A stretch of DNA of 64,000 bases from Cryomorphaceae bacterium BACL29 MAG-121220-bin8 (GCA_905181705.1 CAJIYP010000002.1:124001-188000), one strand, 5' to 3'. Shown: positions 26,743 to 36,244, counted from the stretch's first letter. Made by a program: numbers and translations. Notes: generated from the letters alone by a model not told the origin.

Positions 26743-27855
26743 ATGATAATTGGTATACCAAAAGAAATAAAAAACAATGAATTTAGGGTTGGTATGACAC
26801 CATCTGGTGTGAATTCTTTTATTAAAAATGGCCACAATGTATATGTACAAAAAGGAGCTGGTTTAGGAAGTGGATTTTTAGATGAAGCATATTCTAGTGT
26901 GGGTGCTGAAATATTGAATTCTATTGAAGAAGTCTATTCTAAATCTGAAATGATTATTAAGGTTAAGGAACCTTTAAAACAAGAATATAGTCTTATTAAA
27001 AATGATCAAATTATATATACTTTTTTTCATTTTGCATCTTCAAAAGAATTAACTCAAGCTATGATTGATAGTGGTTCAATTTGTATAGCATATGAAACAG
27101 TTCAAAATAAAGATAGGACACTCCCTCTTTTGACTCCTATGTCTGAAGTTGCTGGAAGAATGGCGACTCAACAAGGAGCTAAATTTTTGGAAAAACCTCA
27201 ATCTGGTTATGGTATACTTCTTGGAGGAGTCCCAGGAGTAAAACCTGCTAATGTAATTGTTTTAGGTGGTGGTGTTGTGGGTACTCAAGCCGCTAAGATG
27301 GCAGCTGGATTAGGAGCTAATGTTACAATTTTTGATATAAGTCTTGACAGACTTAGGAAATTAGAGGATATTATGCCTAAAAATGTTAATACTCAATTCT
27401 CTAACACTTATAATATTTCAGAAGCTATTAAAAGTGCTCATCTTATTATTGGAGCTGTGTTAATTCCTGGAGCTAAAGCTCCAAATTTAATTACTAAAGA
27501 AATGCTAAAGGATCTTAGGACAGGTACTGTTCTTGTAGATGTTGCTGTTGATCAGGGAGGATGTTTTGAAACAACCCACCCAACAACACACAAAGATCCA
27601 ACATATATTATTGACGATGTTCTTCACTACAGTGTAGCTAACATGCCTGGAGCAGTTCCAGTAACATCAACAGAAGCGTTAACCAATGCAACTATTAGTA
27701 GAGGACTAGCAATAGCTAATAAAGGATGGAGAAACGCTTGTAATGAAGACCTGTCCCTGCGATTGGGTTTGAGTATTATTAATGGAAAAATTGTTTACAA
27801 AGCTGTAGCTGAAGCTTTTGACTTTGATTATACTGATCTTAATAATATTATATAA
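26743..27855 (+). CDS. ald: Alanine dehydrogenase
   Basis: NAD-dependent interconversion of alanine with pyruvate and ammonia. The 370-residue protein has the N-terminal IGIPKEIKNNEFRVGMTP signature, a KVKEPL substrate-site motif, YETVQ, the Rossmann motif VLGGGVVGTQAAKMAAGLGA and the C-terminal MPGAVPVTSTEALTNAT. The start ATG follows a 77-base gap. The 2OG-oxygenase gene begins two bases after its stop. Confidence 0.96.
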   Translation: MIIGIPKEIKNNEFRVGMTPSGVNSFIKNGHNVYVQKGAGLGSGFLDEAYSSVGAEILNSIEEVYSKSEMIIKVKEPLKQEYSLIKNDQIIYTFFHFASSKELTQAMIDSGSICIAYETVQNKDRTLPLLTPMSEVAGRMATQQGAKFLEKPQSGYGILLGGVPGVKPANVIVLGGGVVGTQAAKMAAGLGANVTIFDISLDRLRKLEDIMPKNVNTQFSNTYNISEAIKSAHLIIGAVLIPGAKAPNLITKEMLKDLRTGTVLVDVAVDQGGCFETTHPTTHKDPTYIIDDVLHYSVANMPGAVPVTSTEALTNATISRGLAIANKGWRNACNEDLSLRLGLSIINGKIVYKAVAEAFDFDYTDLNNII

Positions 27856-27857
27856 TT

Positions 27858-28808
27858 ATGTCTAATATACCCTCTGTAAACTTATCCGATTTTTTATCTG
27901 AAGATGAGTCTGTAAAGAAGGGTTTTGTAGACAGAATTGGCAAGGCTTACCAAGAAATAGGTTTTGTTTCTCTTAAAGGTCATTTTCTTACTGAAAATAA
28001 CATAGATGATTTGTATGCCCAAATAAAAAAATTCTTTGATCTTTCCAAAGAAATTAAAAACAAATATGAATTTGATGGATTTAAAGGTCAAAGAGGATAT
28101 ACTTCTTTTGGAAAGGAACATGCAAAGGGAAAAAAGGAAGGGGATTTAAAAGAATTTTGGCATTTTGGTCAATATATTAATAAAGGAAATAATTCCTTTA
28201 ATTATCCTGAAAACATTACAGTTGAAGAATTTCCTGAATTTAACAAAGCTGGATATAATACCTATAGGGCTTTAGAAAAAACAGGTATTTATGTATTACG
28301 CGCTATAGCATTATTTCTAAACCTTAAAGAAGATCACTTTGATCAATATGTAATAAACGGAAACAGTATTTTAAGACCTATTCACTACCCCCCTATTAAA
28401 AAAGAACCGAACAAAGCTGTCAGAGCAGCTGCACATGGAGATATTAACCTTATAACTTTGCTTATGGGTGCTCATGGAAAAGGTTTGCAGGTAAAGAATA
28501 ATAAAGGGGAATGGATAGATGCCATTGCTGAAAAAGATGAAATTGTTATAAATGTTGGTGACATGCTTTCTAGGTATACCAATAATAAGTTGAAGTCTAC
28601 TATCCATAGAGTTGTAAATCCTCCAAAAGAATACTGGAGTAAATCAAGATATTCAATTCCATTTTTTCTTCACCCTGTTGGAACTATGAAATTAAATGTT
28701 TTAGATAATTGTATAGATGAATCCAATCCTAAAATGTACAAGGACGTAACTGCTCATGATTTTTTAATAAATAGATTGATTGATATTGGGGTAATGAAAA
28801 AAGAATGA
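27858..28808 (+). CDS. 2-oxoglutarate/Fe(II)-dependent oxygenase, isopenicillin N synthase-like
   Basis: A 316-residue protein of the plant and bacterial 2OG-oxygenase family. It has an N-terminal DIOX_N region (SVNLSDF, RIGKAYQEIGFVSLKGH) and a double-stranded beta-helix core. The iron ligands are HGD (in AAHGDINLITLL) and the distal His in KSTIHRVVNP; the 2OG-binding Arg/Ser motif is SRYSIPFF. The substrate is unknown. It lies directly between ald and a SUI1-type factor, with a four-base overlap with the latter. That may reflect compact packing rather than function. Confidence 0.88.
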   Translation: MSNIPSVNLSDFLSEDESVKKGFVDRIGKAYQEIGFVSLKGHFLTENNIDDLYAQIKKFFDLSKEIKNKYEFDGFKGQRGYTSFGKEHAKGKKEGDLKEFWHFGQYINKGNNSFNYPENITVEEFPEFNKAGYNTYRALEKTGIYVLRAIALFLNLKEDHFDQYVINGNSILRPIHYPPIKKEPNKAVRAAAHGDINLITLLMGAHGKGLQVKNNKGEWIDAIAEKDEIVINVGDMLSRYTNNKLKSTIHRVVNPPKEYWSKSRYSIPFFLHPVGTMKLNVLDNCIDESNPKMYKDVTAHDFLINRLIDIGVMKKE

Positions 28809-29140
28809 AAAAATTATCCTCCCTTTCTGATTTAAAATCAATGATAAATCCATCAGATTTATCTACTAATAACTCCATTCCAGAAAAAAAATCGTTTAGA
28901 AAACAGAATTTAGAAGCTCATTACAGTAAAAAAGGAAGAGCTGGTAAACCTGTCACTGTTATAAAATGCTTTAAAGGAAATAGAGACGAAATGAAAGAAT
29001 TGGCAAAGATTCTTAAGAACAAATGTGGCGTAGGAGGATCAGTAAAAGATGGCGAAATTATAATCCAAGGGGAATACAGAGATAAAATCACTATTATATT
29101 AGAAGGTATGGGTCATTCGGTTAAAAGAATAGGTGGCTAA
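28805..29140 (+). CDS. SUI1/eIF1-type translation initiation factor homologue
   Basis: A 111-residue protein of the YciH/SUI1 family. The C-terminal half has the family pattern GKPVTVIKCFKGNRDEMKELAKILKNKCGVGGSVKDG with a later IIQGEYRDKI. Family members are related to eukaryotic eIF1; the bacterial role is not well defined. The start overlaps the oxygenase stop by four bases. Its 3' end overlaps the convergent membrane protein gene by four bases. Confidence 0.93.
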   Translation: MKKLSSLSDLKSMINPSDLSTNNSIPEKKSFRKQNLEAHYSKKGRAGKPVTVIKCFKGNRDEMKELAKILKNKCGVGGSVKDGEIIIQGEYRDKITIILEGMGHSVKRIGG

Positions 29141-29655
29141 CCCTCGTGGTCATCTTTATCGATATCTGAATTCTTAAATACCATAAATAGAAATATCAAA
29201 AAAGATATAATTGAGAATGGTGTTTCCATAAAACTTAGTACACTTAAAACACCAAGACTTGTGGCGTTACTTATTAATTCGAATCCAATTAAAACAGCAA
29301 ATATGTTTTTTCTGTTTTCGAAAAATAAAGCAGAAACTCTTTTGTAATAGGAAGCTAAACTAAACCACAAAGCAGGAATAAAAGACAATACCAAGCTAAA
29401 GATCCACCCAGCAGTAAGGGCTCCATATATATTTGAAAAAAATTCCTTAGGATTCTCTTCAATTTTTTCTTGAAAAGCTAACTGATCAAAACTCTCTGGA
29501 TTTGACATGTCAATCAAACCTTCTGAAATTAAATAGGTTGAAAAAAATGAAATAATAATTATTATTCCAGGAAGTGAAAGTAAAATTGTAAAGAGGGTCC
29601 TTAAAAAGTAAGTTGTCCCATTAATTGTTTCTGAAAATTGAAAGAATTTTAACAT
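29137..29655 (-). CDS. Small multi-pass membrane protein, weakly DUF805-like
   Basis: A 172-residue protein with about four hydrophobic helices (roughly 15-45, 80-105, 117-130 and 135-160). The pattern ALWFSLASYYKRVSALF and the overall layout faintly resemble DUF805, but this is a weak call. It is convergent with the SUI1 homologue and lies downstream of the small-ORF region on the same strand. Function unknown. Confidence 0.7.
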   Translation of the reverse strand: MLKFFQFSETINGTTYFLRTLFTILLSLPGIIIIISFFSTYLISEGLIDMSNPESFDQLAFQEKIEENPKEFFSNIYGALTAGWIFSLVLSFIPALWFSLASYYKRVSALFFENRKNIFAVLIGFELISNATSLGVLSVLSFMETPFSIISFLIFLFMVFKNSDIDKDDHEG

Positions 29656-29718
29656 TGAGTTGATTTTAATTATAAAGCAATATAGTGAGAATTATTAACA
29701 CATACTTTTATGAATGTA

Positions 29719-29814
29719 TTAATTATCTCTGTTATCAAAGTTTTCCTTTTTTGAAAACCTATTGATTAAAGCGGCTACAATTAGAATTACACAAATTCCT
29801 AAGTAAATATACAT
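29719..29814 (-). CDS. Possible 31-residue single-helix membrane protein
   Basis: On the minus strand an ATG opens a 31-codon frame. It encodes a hydrophobic helix (YIYLGICVILIVAALI) followed by a charged tail (NRFSKKENFDNRDN). It starts 10 bases after the YbjQ-family stop on the same strand. The amphiphilic design and placement suggest a real small membrane protein, but a frame this short could be chance in AT-rich DNA. Confidence 0.4.
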   Translation of the reverse strand: MYIYLGICVILIVAALINRFSKKENFDNRDN

Positions 29815-29824
29815 ATGTGTTTAT

Positions 29825-30139
29825 TTAGTTTGTTTTTACAGCGGTTCCATAAGCTAGAACCTCAGCAGCACCTTGAGAAATTACAGAAGTCATAAATCTA
29901 ACATTAACTATCGCATTAGCACCTAATCTCTCTCCGTCGGCAATCATTCTAGACAATGCTTGTTCTCTAGAATCCGCTTGAAGCTTAGTGTACTCTTCAA
30001 TTTCCCCTCCGATAAGGTTTTTGAAAGCAGCAAAAATATCTTTACCAACATTCCTTGCTCTAACGGTAGATCCTCTGGCTATACCTAAAGATTCTGAAAT
30101 GTTTTTCCCTGGTATTGTCTCTATTGTAGTAATTAACAT
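29825..30139 (-). CDS. YbjQ/UPF0145 family protein
   Basis: A 104-residue protein with the family pattern TIETIPGKNISESLGIARGSTV near the N-terminus, DIFAAFKNLIGGEIEEYTKL in the middle and ADGERLGANAIVNVRF toward the end. The family is described as a putative heavy-metal-binding pentamer, but its role is not established. No signal peptide is present. It is transcribed in the same direction as ung and the small ORF. Confidence 0.92.
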   Translation of the reverse strand: MLITTIETIPGKNISESLGIARGSTVRARNVGKDIFAAFKNLIGGEIEEYTKLQADSREQALSRMIADGERLGANAIVNVRFMTSVISQGAAEVLAYGTAVKTN

Positions 30140-30181
30140 GATTTTTTTATTTAAAGATACAAAGTTTAAAAATACAATTAA

Positions 30182-30853
30182 TTATTGTGTCCATTGGATA
30201 GGTTCTTCTCCTTTGTTAATAAGGTAGTTATTACATTTACTAAAATGTCGATTACCATACCAATACCCTCTGTTTGCGCTCAGAGGCGAAGGATGACCTG
30301 ATTTAAGAATTAAATGATGGTTTGATTTTATAATAGACTCCTTCTTTTTTGCATATCCACCCCACAACATAAATACTAAACCTTTTTTCTTCTGTGAAAT
30401 TAATTCAATTGCATTGTCAGTAAATTTTTCCCAACCTTTTTTTGAATGACTTCCAGGGAAACCGTCCTCAACGGTTAAAACAGAATTTAATAACAATACT
30501 CCCTGTTTTGACCAATCTAATAAATCACCATTTTGTCTTACTTTACAATTCAAATCAACTGATATTTCCTTAAATATATTGTTTAAGGAAGGTGGGTTAA
30601 CTACGCTTGAATCAACTGAAAAGCATAGTCCATTTGCTTGATTTGGTCCATGATATGGGTCTTGACCTATTATCACAACTTTGAGATTATCTAGACTACA
30701 ATTATTAAATGCAGAAAAGATTAAATTTTCACTTGGATAACAAACTTTGTTATTGTATTGATTTTGAACATAATAGACAAGGTCTTTAAAGTATTCTTTA
30801 TCAATCTCTTCAGCGAGTTGATTTTGCCAGTTTTTTTCGATATTTAACTTCAA
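30182..30853 (-). CDS. ung: Uracil-DNA glycosylase
   Basis: Removes uracil from DNA by hydrolysing the N-glycosidic bond, which starts base excision repair. The 223-residue family 1 enzyme has the water-activating loop VVIIGQDPYHGPNQANGLCFSV with the catalytic Asp, FMLWGGYA, and the minor-groove-reading HPSPLSANRGYWYGNRHF. It is divergent from mutS2, another DNA maintenance gene, across a 42-base gap. Confidence 0.97.
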   Translation of the reverse strand: MKLNIEKNWQNQLAEEIDKEYFKDLVYYVQNQYNNKVCYPSENLIFSAFNNCSLDNLKVVIIGQDPYHGPNQANGLCFSVDSSVVNPPSLNNIFKEISVDLNCKVRQNGDLLDWSKQGVLLLNSVLTVEDGFPGSHSKKGWEKFTDNAIELISQKKKGLVFMLWGGYAKKKESIIKSNHHLILKSGHPSPLSANRGYWYGNRHFSKCNNYLINKGEEPIQWTQ

Positions 30854-30895
30854 AGAAAATGTTTAATTTTACATTTTAAAATATATATAAATAGT

Positions 30896-33043
30896 TTGTC
30901 AATTCCCAAGAAAACATTAGAGGATTTAGAGTTTAATATAGTAATTGATCAAATATCAAATTATTGTATCACCTCTATGGGTAGAGAGAATTTGTTAACT
31001 ATTGAGCCTGAATCAGAGTTTGATAAAATAAACTTTAATTTAGATTTAGTTTCAGAGTATTTGTCTTCTTTAGAGAATGATAATAATTTTCCTAATCATG
31101 GTTTTGAAAGTATTTCTAGAGAACTAAAAATCATTGAAATTGAAAATAGTCAACTCGAAATAGAATCTTTTAGAAAAATAAAAATAGTAGTAGAACTAGC
31201 TATTTTACACATAAAATTCCTTAAAAAATTTAAAACATATTACAAGAATATTTACCTTTTAACTGAGTCTTTAGACTTGGAAAAGGAAATTATTAATCAA
31301 ATAAATTCTGTTATCGACAAATATGGATTTATTAAAGACAATGCTTCTTCAGATTTATTAGAAATTAGAAAAGGCATTAACACTGCCAAATCAAAAATTA
31401 GACAAACTTTTTCTTCTGCTTTATCCTCATATAATAACTCAGGTTACTTGGACGAAATTAAAGAATCTACTATAGACAACAGACGTGTTCTTGCTGTAAA
31501 AGCTATGTATAGAAGAAAGGTTAAAGGACAAATGATGGGAAGCTCTAAAACAGGTAGTATTGTCTATATTGAACCTCAAGAAACCTTAGTTCAAAGCAGA
31601 AAACTTCAAGATCTTTTATATGATCAAGATCAAGAAGTGAAAAGAATATTAAAGGAACTGACCGCATACTTAAATCCATTTAAAAATACACTTTCTGGTT
31701 ATCAAAATTATTTAGCTCATATTGATGTTGTTTATTCAAAAGCAAAATATGCAGATCAGATAAATGCTATTAAACCTAATTTTTTAAAAGAAAAAACGAT
31801 AAAGCTTAAAAATGCTTTTCATCCCCTACTCTACAGTTCTAATAAAAAACAAAAAATTAAAACATATCCTCAATCAATTGAATTGGACAAGAACAATAGA
31901 ATAATTGTTATATCAGGTCCTAATGCAGGAGGAAAAAGTATAACACTTAAAACTATTGGACTTCTTCAATTGATGATACAATCAGGTATCTTAATTCCAG
32001 TTCATCAAAGTAGTGAAATCTCCATTTTTAAAAATATTGTTTCTGATATAGGTGACAATCAATCAATTGAAAATCAATTAAGCACTTATAGTTACAGGTT
32101 AAAGAACATGAATAGTTTTTTAAGGAAATGTAATTCCGAGACTCTTTTTTTAATAGATGAGTTTGGAACAGGTTCTGATCCTGAACTTGGAGGAGCTTTA
32201 GCTGAAATTTTTCTTGAAGTTTTTTATGAAAGAGAGAGTTTTGGAGTAATCACTACTCATTATTCTAATTTAAAATTATTAGCAAATGAACTTCCTTTTA
32301 TGAGTAATGCTAATATGCAGTTTAATGATAAAACATTGGAACCTACCTTTAACTTAGTAGTAGGCCAAGCTGGTAGTTCTTTTACTTTTGAAGTTGCTCA
32401 AAAAAATGGAATTCCCTACAGTATAATTAACAGAGCTAAAAAGAAAATTGAAAGAGGAAAAGTTAGATTTGATGCTACTATAGCAAAATTACAAAAGCAA
32501 AGAATGGAGCTTGACAGGACAGCCAGTTCCTTAAAAGAGGAAGAATCTAAGTTTAAAAGAGAAAACGATAAACTCAATGTCACCAATGACAAGATTAAAT
32601 CTAAACTGATTAACTACCAAGAATTGTTTGATAGTAACCAGAGAATGATAGTGGTTGGAAATAAGTTAAATGAGATTTCTCAACGTTATTTTAACGACAA
32701 CAAAAAAAGGAATCTTGTTTCCGAAGTGATTAAACTAGTAGACACCTTAAATTCCAAAAGAAAGAAAATAAATTTTTCTAAAAACAAATTAGATAAAAAG
32801 AGAAATAAAAGAACTGCTCAAATCTTGGAGACTGAATTAATAGGAATTAGAAAAGAAAAAAAGAAAAACAAAAACAAGATTGTAGTTAATAATGATAAAG
32901 TTGAATTAAAGGTTGGTGATAAAGTTAGATTGGAAGACAGTAGATCTATTGGAACAATCGATAAAATAGAGAAAAATAAAGCAACTGTTAATTATGATAC
33001 ATTTACAACCAAAGTAGATTTAATCCGCTTACATATAGTTTGA
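30896..33043 (+). CDS. mutS2: Endonuclease MutS2-type ATPase lacking the Smr domain
   Basis: A 715-residue MutS-family protein with a core and lever region, the Walker A motif SGPNAGGKSITLKTIG near residue 340, Walker B LIDEFGTGSDPELGG and the TTHYSNLK switch. A long basic coiled coil (about 540-660) follows. A KOW-like segment (KVELKVGDKVRLEDSRSIG) lies near the C-terminus. It ends without the Smr nuclease domain usual in MutS2. MutS2 proteins are linked to recombination control and to rescue of collided ribosomes. The start is TTG at 30896. A frameshifted DCC-family gene begins one base after its stop. Confidence 0.9.
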   Translation: MSIPKKTLEDLEFNIVIDQISNYCITSMGRENLLTIEPESEFDKINFNLDLVSEYLSSLENDNNFPNHGFESISRELKIIEIENSQLEIESFRKIKIVVELAILHIKFLKKFKTYYKNIYLLTESLDLEKEIINQINSVIDKYGFIKDNASSDLLEIRKGINTAKSKIRQTFSSALSSYNNSGYLDEIKESTIDNRRVLAVKAMYRRKVKGQMMGSSKTGSIVYIEPQETLVQSRKLQDLLYDQDQEVKRILKELTAYLNPFKNTLSGYQNYLAHIDVVYSKAKYADQINAIKPNFLKEKTIKLKNAFHPLLYSSNKKQKIKTYPQSIELDKNNRIIVISGPNAGGKSITLKTIGLLQLMIQSGILIPVHQSSEISIFKNIVSDIGDNQSIENQLSTYSYRLKNMNSFLRKCNSETLFLIDEFGTGSDPELGGALAEIFLEVFYERESFGVITTHYSNLKLLANELPFMSNANMQFNDKTLEPTFNLVVGQAGSSFTFEVAQKNGIPYSIINRAKKKIERGKVRFDATIAKLQKQRMELDRTASSLKEEESKFKRENDKLNVTNDKIKSKLINYQELFDSNQRMIVVGNKLNEISQRYFNDNKKRNLVSEVIKLVDTLNSKRKKINFSKNKLDKKRNKRTAQILETELIGIRKEKKKNKNKIVVNNDKVELKVGDKVRLEDSRSIGTIDKIEKNKATVNYDTFTTKVDLIRLHIV

Positions 33044-33044
33044 T

Positions 33045-33439
33045 ATGAATAATAAACATATAATATATTTTGATGGAATATGTGGACTGTGTAATTCCTT
33101 TGTAAAACTTTTATTAAAAGTAGATAGTGATTTAAAATTCGCTACTCTTCAGGGGTAAGCGGACAAAAATTATTAAATAAAATGAATTTTAGTAATTCAG
33201 ATTTTGATACAGTTATTTTTCAAAAAAACGATCAAATATATACTAGGTCTACTGCAGTCTTTGAGATATTCAAAACAATTGGTGGTTTTTGGAAAATATT
33301 ACTGATTTTTAGTTTTTTACCCATTTCTATTACAGACCAGCTTTACAGATATATAGCTTTAAAAAGATTTAAAGTCTTTGGTAAATTAGATCAATGTGAT
33401 ATTTCTATTTTTAATAAGCCTGGTCAGTTCATAGACTAA
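33045..33439 (+). pseudogene. DCC-family thiol-disulfide oxidoreductase, interrupted by a -1 frameshift
   Basis: The first frame (33045-33158) encodes a DCC-family N-terminus with the YFDGICGLCNSF motif and stops after FATLQG. A second frame picks up at once with VSGQKLLNKM and runs to 33439, giving the rest of the family (STAVFEIFKTIGG and DQLYRYIALKRF). Restoring one G in GGGG at 33152-33155 yields one 131-codon frame, the usual family length. The cause is either a real mutation or a sequencing error. It lies one base after mutS2. Confidence 0.85.
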
Positions 33440-33441
33440 AC

Positions 33442-33819
33442 CTATTCTGTTTTAAATGAATAAACAATGGAGTAACTATTGTTGGTTCCATCCGATGTCT
33501 TCACTCTCCAGTAATACGTAGTAGCAGCGTCTAATGCTACAGCTAGTGTTTTTACTGTTAAATCTGTCTGCGCTGTGGGTGGTGTTTGTTTCCCGTCTGT
33601 TGCATCTACATACAGTGTGTAGTTAAGTGAGTCTCCATCGGGATCAGAGCCGTCCCACGTAAAGGTCACCTTGCCATCCCCATCTCTTGTAACTGTGGAT
33701 CCCGATGCAGGAGTTTTTAAATCTGCAGGGAAAGGAGCGTAGTTAACAATTCCTGGTCCAAGTAAATAAAACTTCCATGTATCGCTAGCATTAGTTGTCG
33801 TGCTAGCTGTACTTACGGT
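33442..33819 (-). pseudogene. Headless C-terminal remnant of an FN3-like surface protein
   Basis: On the minus strand an open frame of 125 codons with no start codon at its head begins directly after the dctA-like TAA and in the same frame. It encodes TVSTASTTNASDTWKF, then a fibronectin-III-like unit (TFTWDGSDPDGDSLNYTLY, ATTYYWRVKTSDG) and a natural C-terminus. The DNA is clearly more GC-rich than its neighbours. The first possible internal start is GTG at 33669. This looks like the 3' end of a larger extracellular protein gene cut at 33819. Confidence 0.7.
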
Positions 33820-35076
33820 TTATTTTTTTCTGAATTTATTTACAAGCATCGATACTGTTGCATCTCCAGTAACATTCACAACGGTTCTACACATATCTAG
33901 TGGTCTATCGATAGCAAAAATTAAAGCTAGACCCGCTTCAGGAATTCCAGCTTGAGCTAAAACAATAACAAGCATCACCATTCCAGCTCCAGGAACGGCT
34001 GCTGAGCCGATAGATGCTAAAGTAGCAGTAGTAACGATTCCTAGTTGTGCGTAAAGACTTAAGTCCATTCCAAAAGCCTGGGCTATAAAAACAGCAGCAA
34101 CAGCTTGATATAGGCTTGTTCCGTCCATATTAATTGTTGCTCCAATAGGAAGAACAAAGCTACTCACCTCTTCATCTACTTCTAAGTGATCTTGAACTCT
34201 TTCCATGGTAACGGGAAGAGTAGCAGCACTTGAACTAGTGGAGAAAGCTAGTAACTGAGCTGGTGAAATTCCTTTAAGAAAAAAAGAAGGACTTTTTCCA
34301 GTCAATACTTTTACAAGGAAAACATAAACACAAATCATCATAAAAAGACCAAACAAGACCGTTAATCCGTACAATCCTAATGCTTTAAATAAATCTAAAC
34401 TTGGTGCTTCAACTACTAATGCAGCCAAAAGAGCAAAGACTCCATAGGGTGCAGCAAGCATTATTAGATCAATAATTTTTAAAATAACCTCATTGAAAGA
34501 ATCAAAGAATTTTTTTACTGGTTTTGATTTTTTTCTAGGAATTAGAATCATGGCTATTCCAAAAAGAATAGCAAAAAATATTACCTGTAACATATTTCTA
34601 TTATTGCTAGTAGCACTAACTATGTTGGAAGGAACCAAATCAACAAGAGGTTGTAAAGGGCCAGCGTTTTTTTGGTTATTTGCAGCTGAGATTTTATCCT
34701 CTGCATTGTCAGAGTAAGCTAAAAGTAGTTCTTCCCTAGTTTGATCAGAAATAGAATTACCAGGATTTACAATGTTTACACTAACTAGCCCAATTATAAC
34801 TGCCATTAAGGTAGTACACAAGTAGATAAAAATGGTTCTTCCACCCATTGACGAAAGTTTAGATAAGTCCTTCAAGTCAGAAACTCCTTTGATTAAGGAT
34901 GCTAGTATTAAAGGAACAGCAATTAATTTTAATGAATTAATGAATATAGTTCCAAAGGGTTTGATCCAATTTGAAATAAATAATTTTCCTCCATCAATAT
35001 TTGTTAATATTAGAGCAAAAATTACTCCTAATACCATTCCTAGAATAATTTGCCAATGAAGGGCTAATTTTTTCAT
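33820..35076 (-). CDS. Dicarboxylate/amino acid:cation symporter (DAACS family)
   Basis: Sodium- or proton-coupled transporter of the GltP/DctA family. The 418-residue protein has about eight transmembrane helices plus two re-entrant loops. It carries a serine-rich re-entrant signature (AFSTSSSAATLPVTMERV) and the unwound-helix motif ATINMDGTSLYQ, with a cation-site NVTGDATVS near the C-terminus. It could carry glutamate, aspartate or C4-dicarboxylates; substrate is not decidable here. Its start overlaps the aroC stop by one base. An FN3-like remnant follows its stop in the same frame. Confidence 0.93.
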   Translation of the reverse strand: MKKLALHWQIILGMVLGVIFALILTNIDGGKLFISNWIKPFGTIFINSLKLIAVPLILASLIKGVSDLKDLSKLSSMGGRTIFIYLCTTLMAVIIGLVSVNIVNPGNSISDQTREELLLAYSDNAEDKISAANNQKNAGPLQPLVDLVPSNIVSATSNNRNMLQVIFFAILFGIAMILIPRKKSKPVKKFFDSFNEVILKIIDLIMLAAPYGVFALLAALVVEAPSLDLFKALGLYGLTVLFGLFMMICVYVFLVKVLTGKSPSFFLKGISPAQLLAFSTSSSAATLPVTMERVQDHLEVDEEVSSFVLPIGATINMDGTSLYQAVAAVFIAQAFGMDLSLYAQLGIVTTATLASIGSAAVPGAGMVMLVIVLAQAGIPEAGLALIFAIDRPLDMCRTVVNVTGDATVSMLVNKFRKK

Positions 35077-36140
35077 TAAAGTTTGATTGTTCTGTTAATT
35101 AAATAAAAATCTACTAGAACCAAGGCTGCCATCGCCTCAACAATAGGAACAGCTCTAGGAACAACACAAGGGTCGTGCCTACCTTTTCCTTTCATTTCAA
35201 CCACATTGTTCTCAGCATCAATAGTTTCTTGTACCTTCATTATAGTAGCAACAGGTTTAAAAGCAACGTTAAAGTAAATGTCCATTCCATTACTTATTCC
35301 TCCTTGAATTCCACCTGAGTTGTTTGTTTTAGTCTTACCATCTGCATTAAAGGAGTCGTTGTGCTGACTTCCTTTTAGTTCAGTTCCTTCAAATCCACTT
35401 CCAAATTCAAAACCTTTAACAGCATTGATTGAAAGCATTGCTTTTCCAAGATCAGCATGTAATTTATCAAAAACAGGTTCTCCCAGTCCAATTGGAGTGT
35501 TTTCAATAACACAACTTACTATTCCTCCAACTGTATCTCCTTCTTTTCTTATCTCTCTAATATGTTCTTCCATTAAAGAGGCTGTAGTTGAATCAGCACA
35601 TCTAACTGGGTTCTTTTCTATTTCTGAAAAATCTAAATCACGGTAATGTTTATCTATTTTAATTTTTCCAACTGAGGAAACATAGGCAGTTATTTTAATA
35701 TCTGATAATATTTGTTTGGCAATTGCACCAGCCACTACCCTACAAGCTGTTTCTCTTGCTGAACTTCTTCCTCCTCCTCTATAATCTCTATTTCCATATT
35801 TTTTATCATAAACGTAATCTGCGTGAGAGGGTCTATAAGTATCTTTTATATGAGAATAATCCTTAGATTTTTGATCCTTATTGTGAATTAAAAAACCAAT
35901 TGGTGTTCCAGTGGTTATGCCTTCAAAAATTCCAGAGTAGAAAGTAACTGCATCTGGTTCTTTTCTTTGAGTAACAATTGCTGATTGACCTGGTTTTCTC
36001 CTATCCATTTCTAATTGAATAGCATCAAAATCCAATTTCAATCCAGAGGGGCATCCATCTATAACCCCACCAAGTGCAGGTCCGTGAGATTCCCCAAAAG
36101 TGGTTAGTTTAAAAATGTTTCCAAAAGTATTGCCTGCCAT
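35076..36140 (-). CDS. aroC: Chorismate synthase
   Basis: Last shikimate-pathway step: EPSP to chorismate, using reduced FMN. The 354-residue protein shows the N-terminal [19 protein letters not shown] motif, the GRSSARETA segment and the C-terminal [17 protein letters not shown] signature. The stop shares one base with the start of the DAACS transporter downstream. aroB lies at 3.5-4.6 kb, so the pathway genes are dispersed. Confidence 0.97.
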   Translation of the reverse strand: MAGNTFGNIFKLTTFGESHGPALGGVIDGCPSGLKLDFDAIQLEMDRRKPGQSAIVTQRKEPDAVTFYSGIFEGITTGTPIGFLIHNKDQKSKDYSHIKDTYRPSHADYVYDKKYGNRDYRGGGRSSARETACRVVAGAIAKQILSDIKITAYVSSVGKIKIDKHYRDLDFSEIEKNPVRCADSTTASLMEEHIREIRKEGDTVGGIVSCVIENTPIGLGEPVFDKLHADLGKAMLSINAVKGFEFGSGFEGTELKGSQHNDSFNADGKTKTNNSGGIQGGISNGMDIYFNVAFKPVATIMKVQETIDAENNVVEMKGKGRHDPCVVPRAVPIVEAMAALVLVDFYLINRTIKL

Positions 36141-36244
36141 TTGTAAAGTTTATACAAAAATAGTTTTAATATTTCTTTTAAAAAAAACTTGATAAATTAT
36201 TATTCAAAATTAGAGTTTGATTAAATAAAGTCTGCAAACAAATC

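Noticed and set aside
33045-33439. Programmed -1 frameshifting in the DCC-family gene.
   Set aside because: There is no X-XXY-YYZ slippery heptamer or obvious stimulatory structure at the site; a one-base loss in a G-run is more likely.
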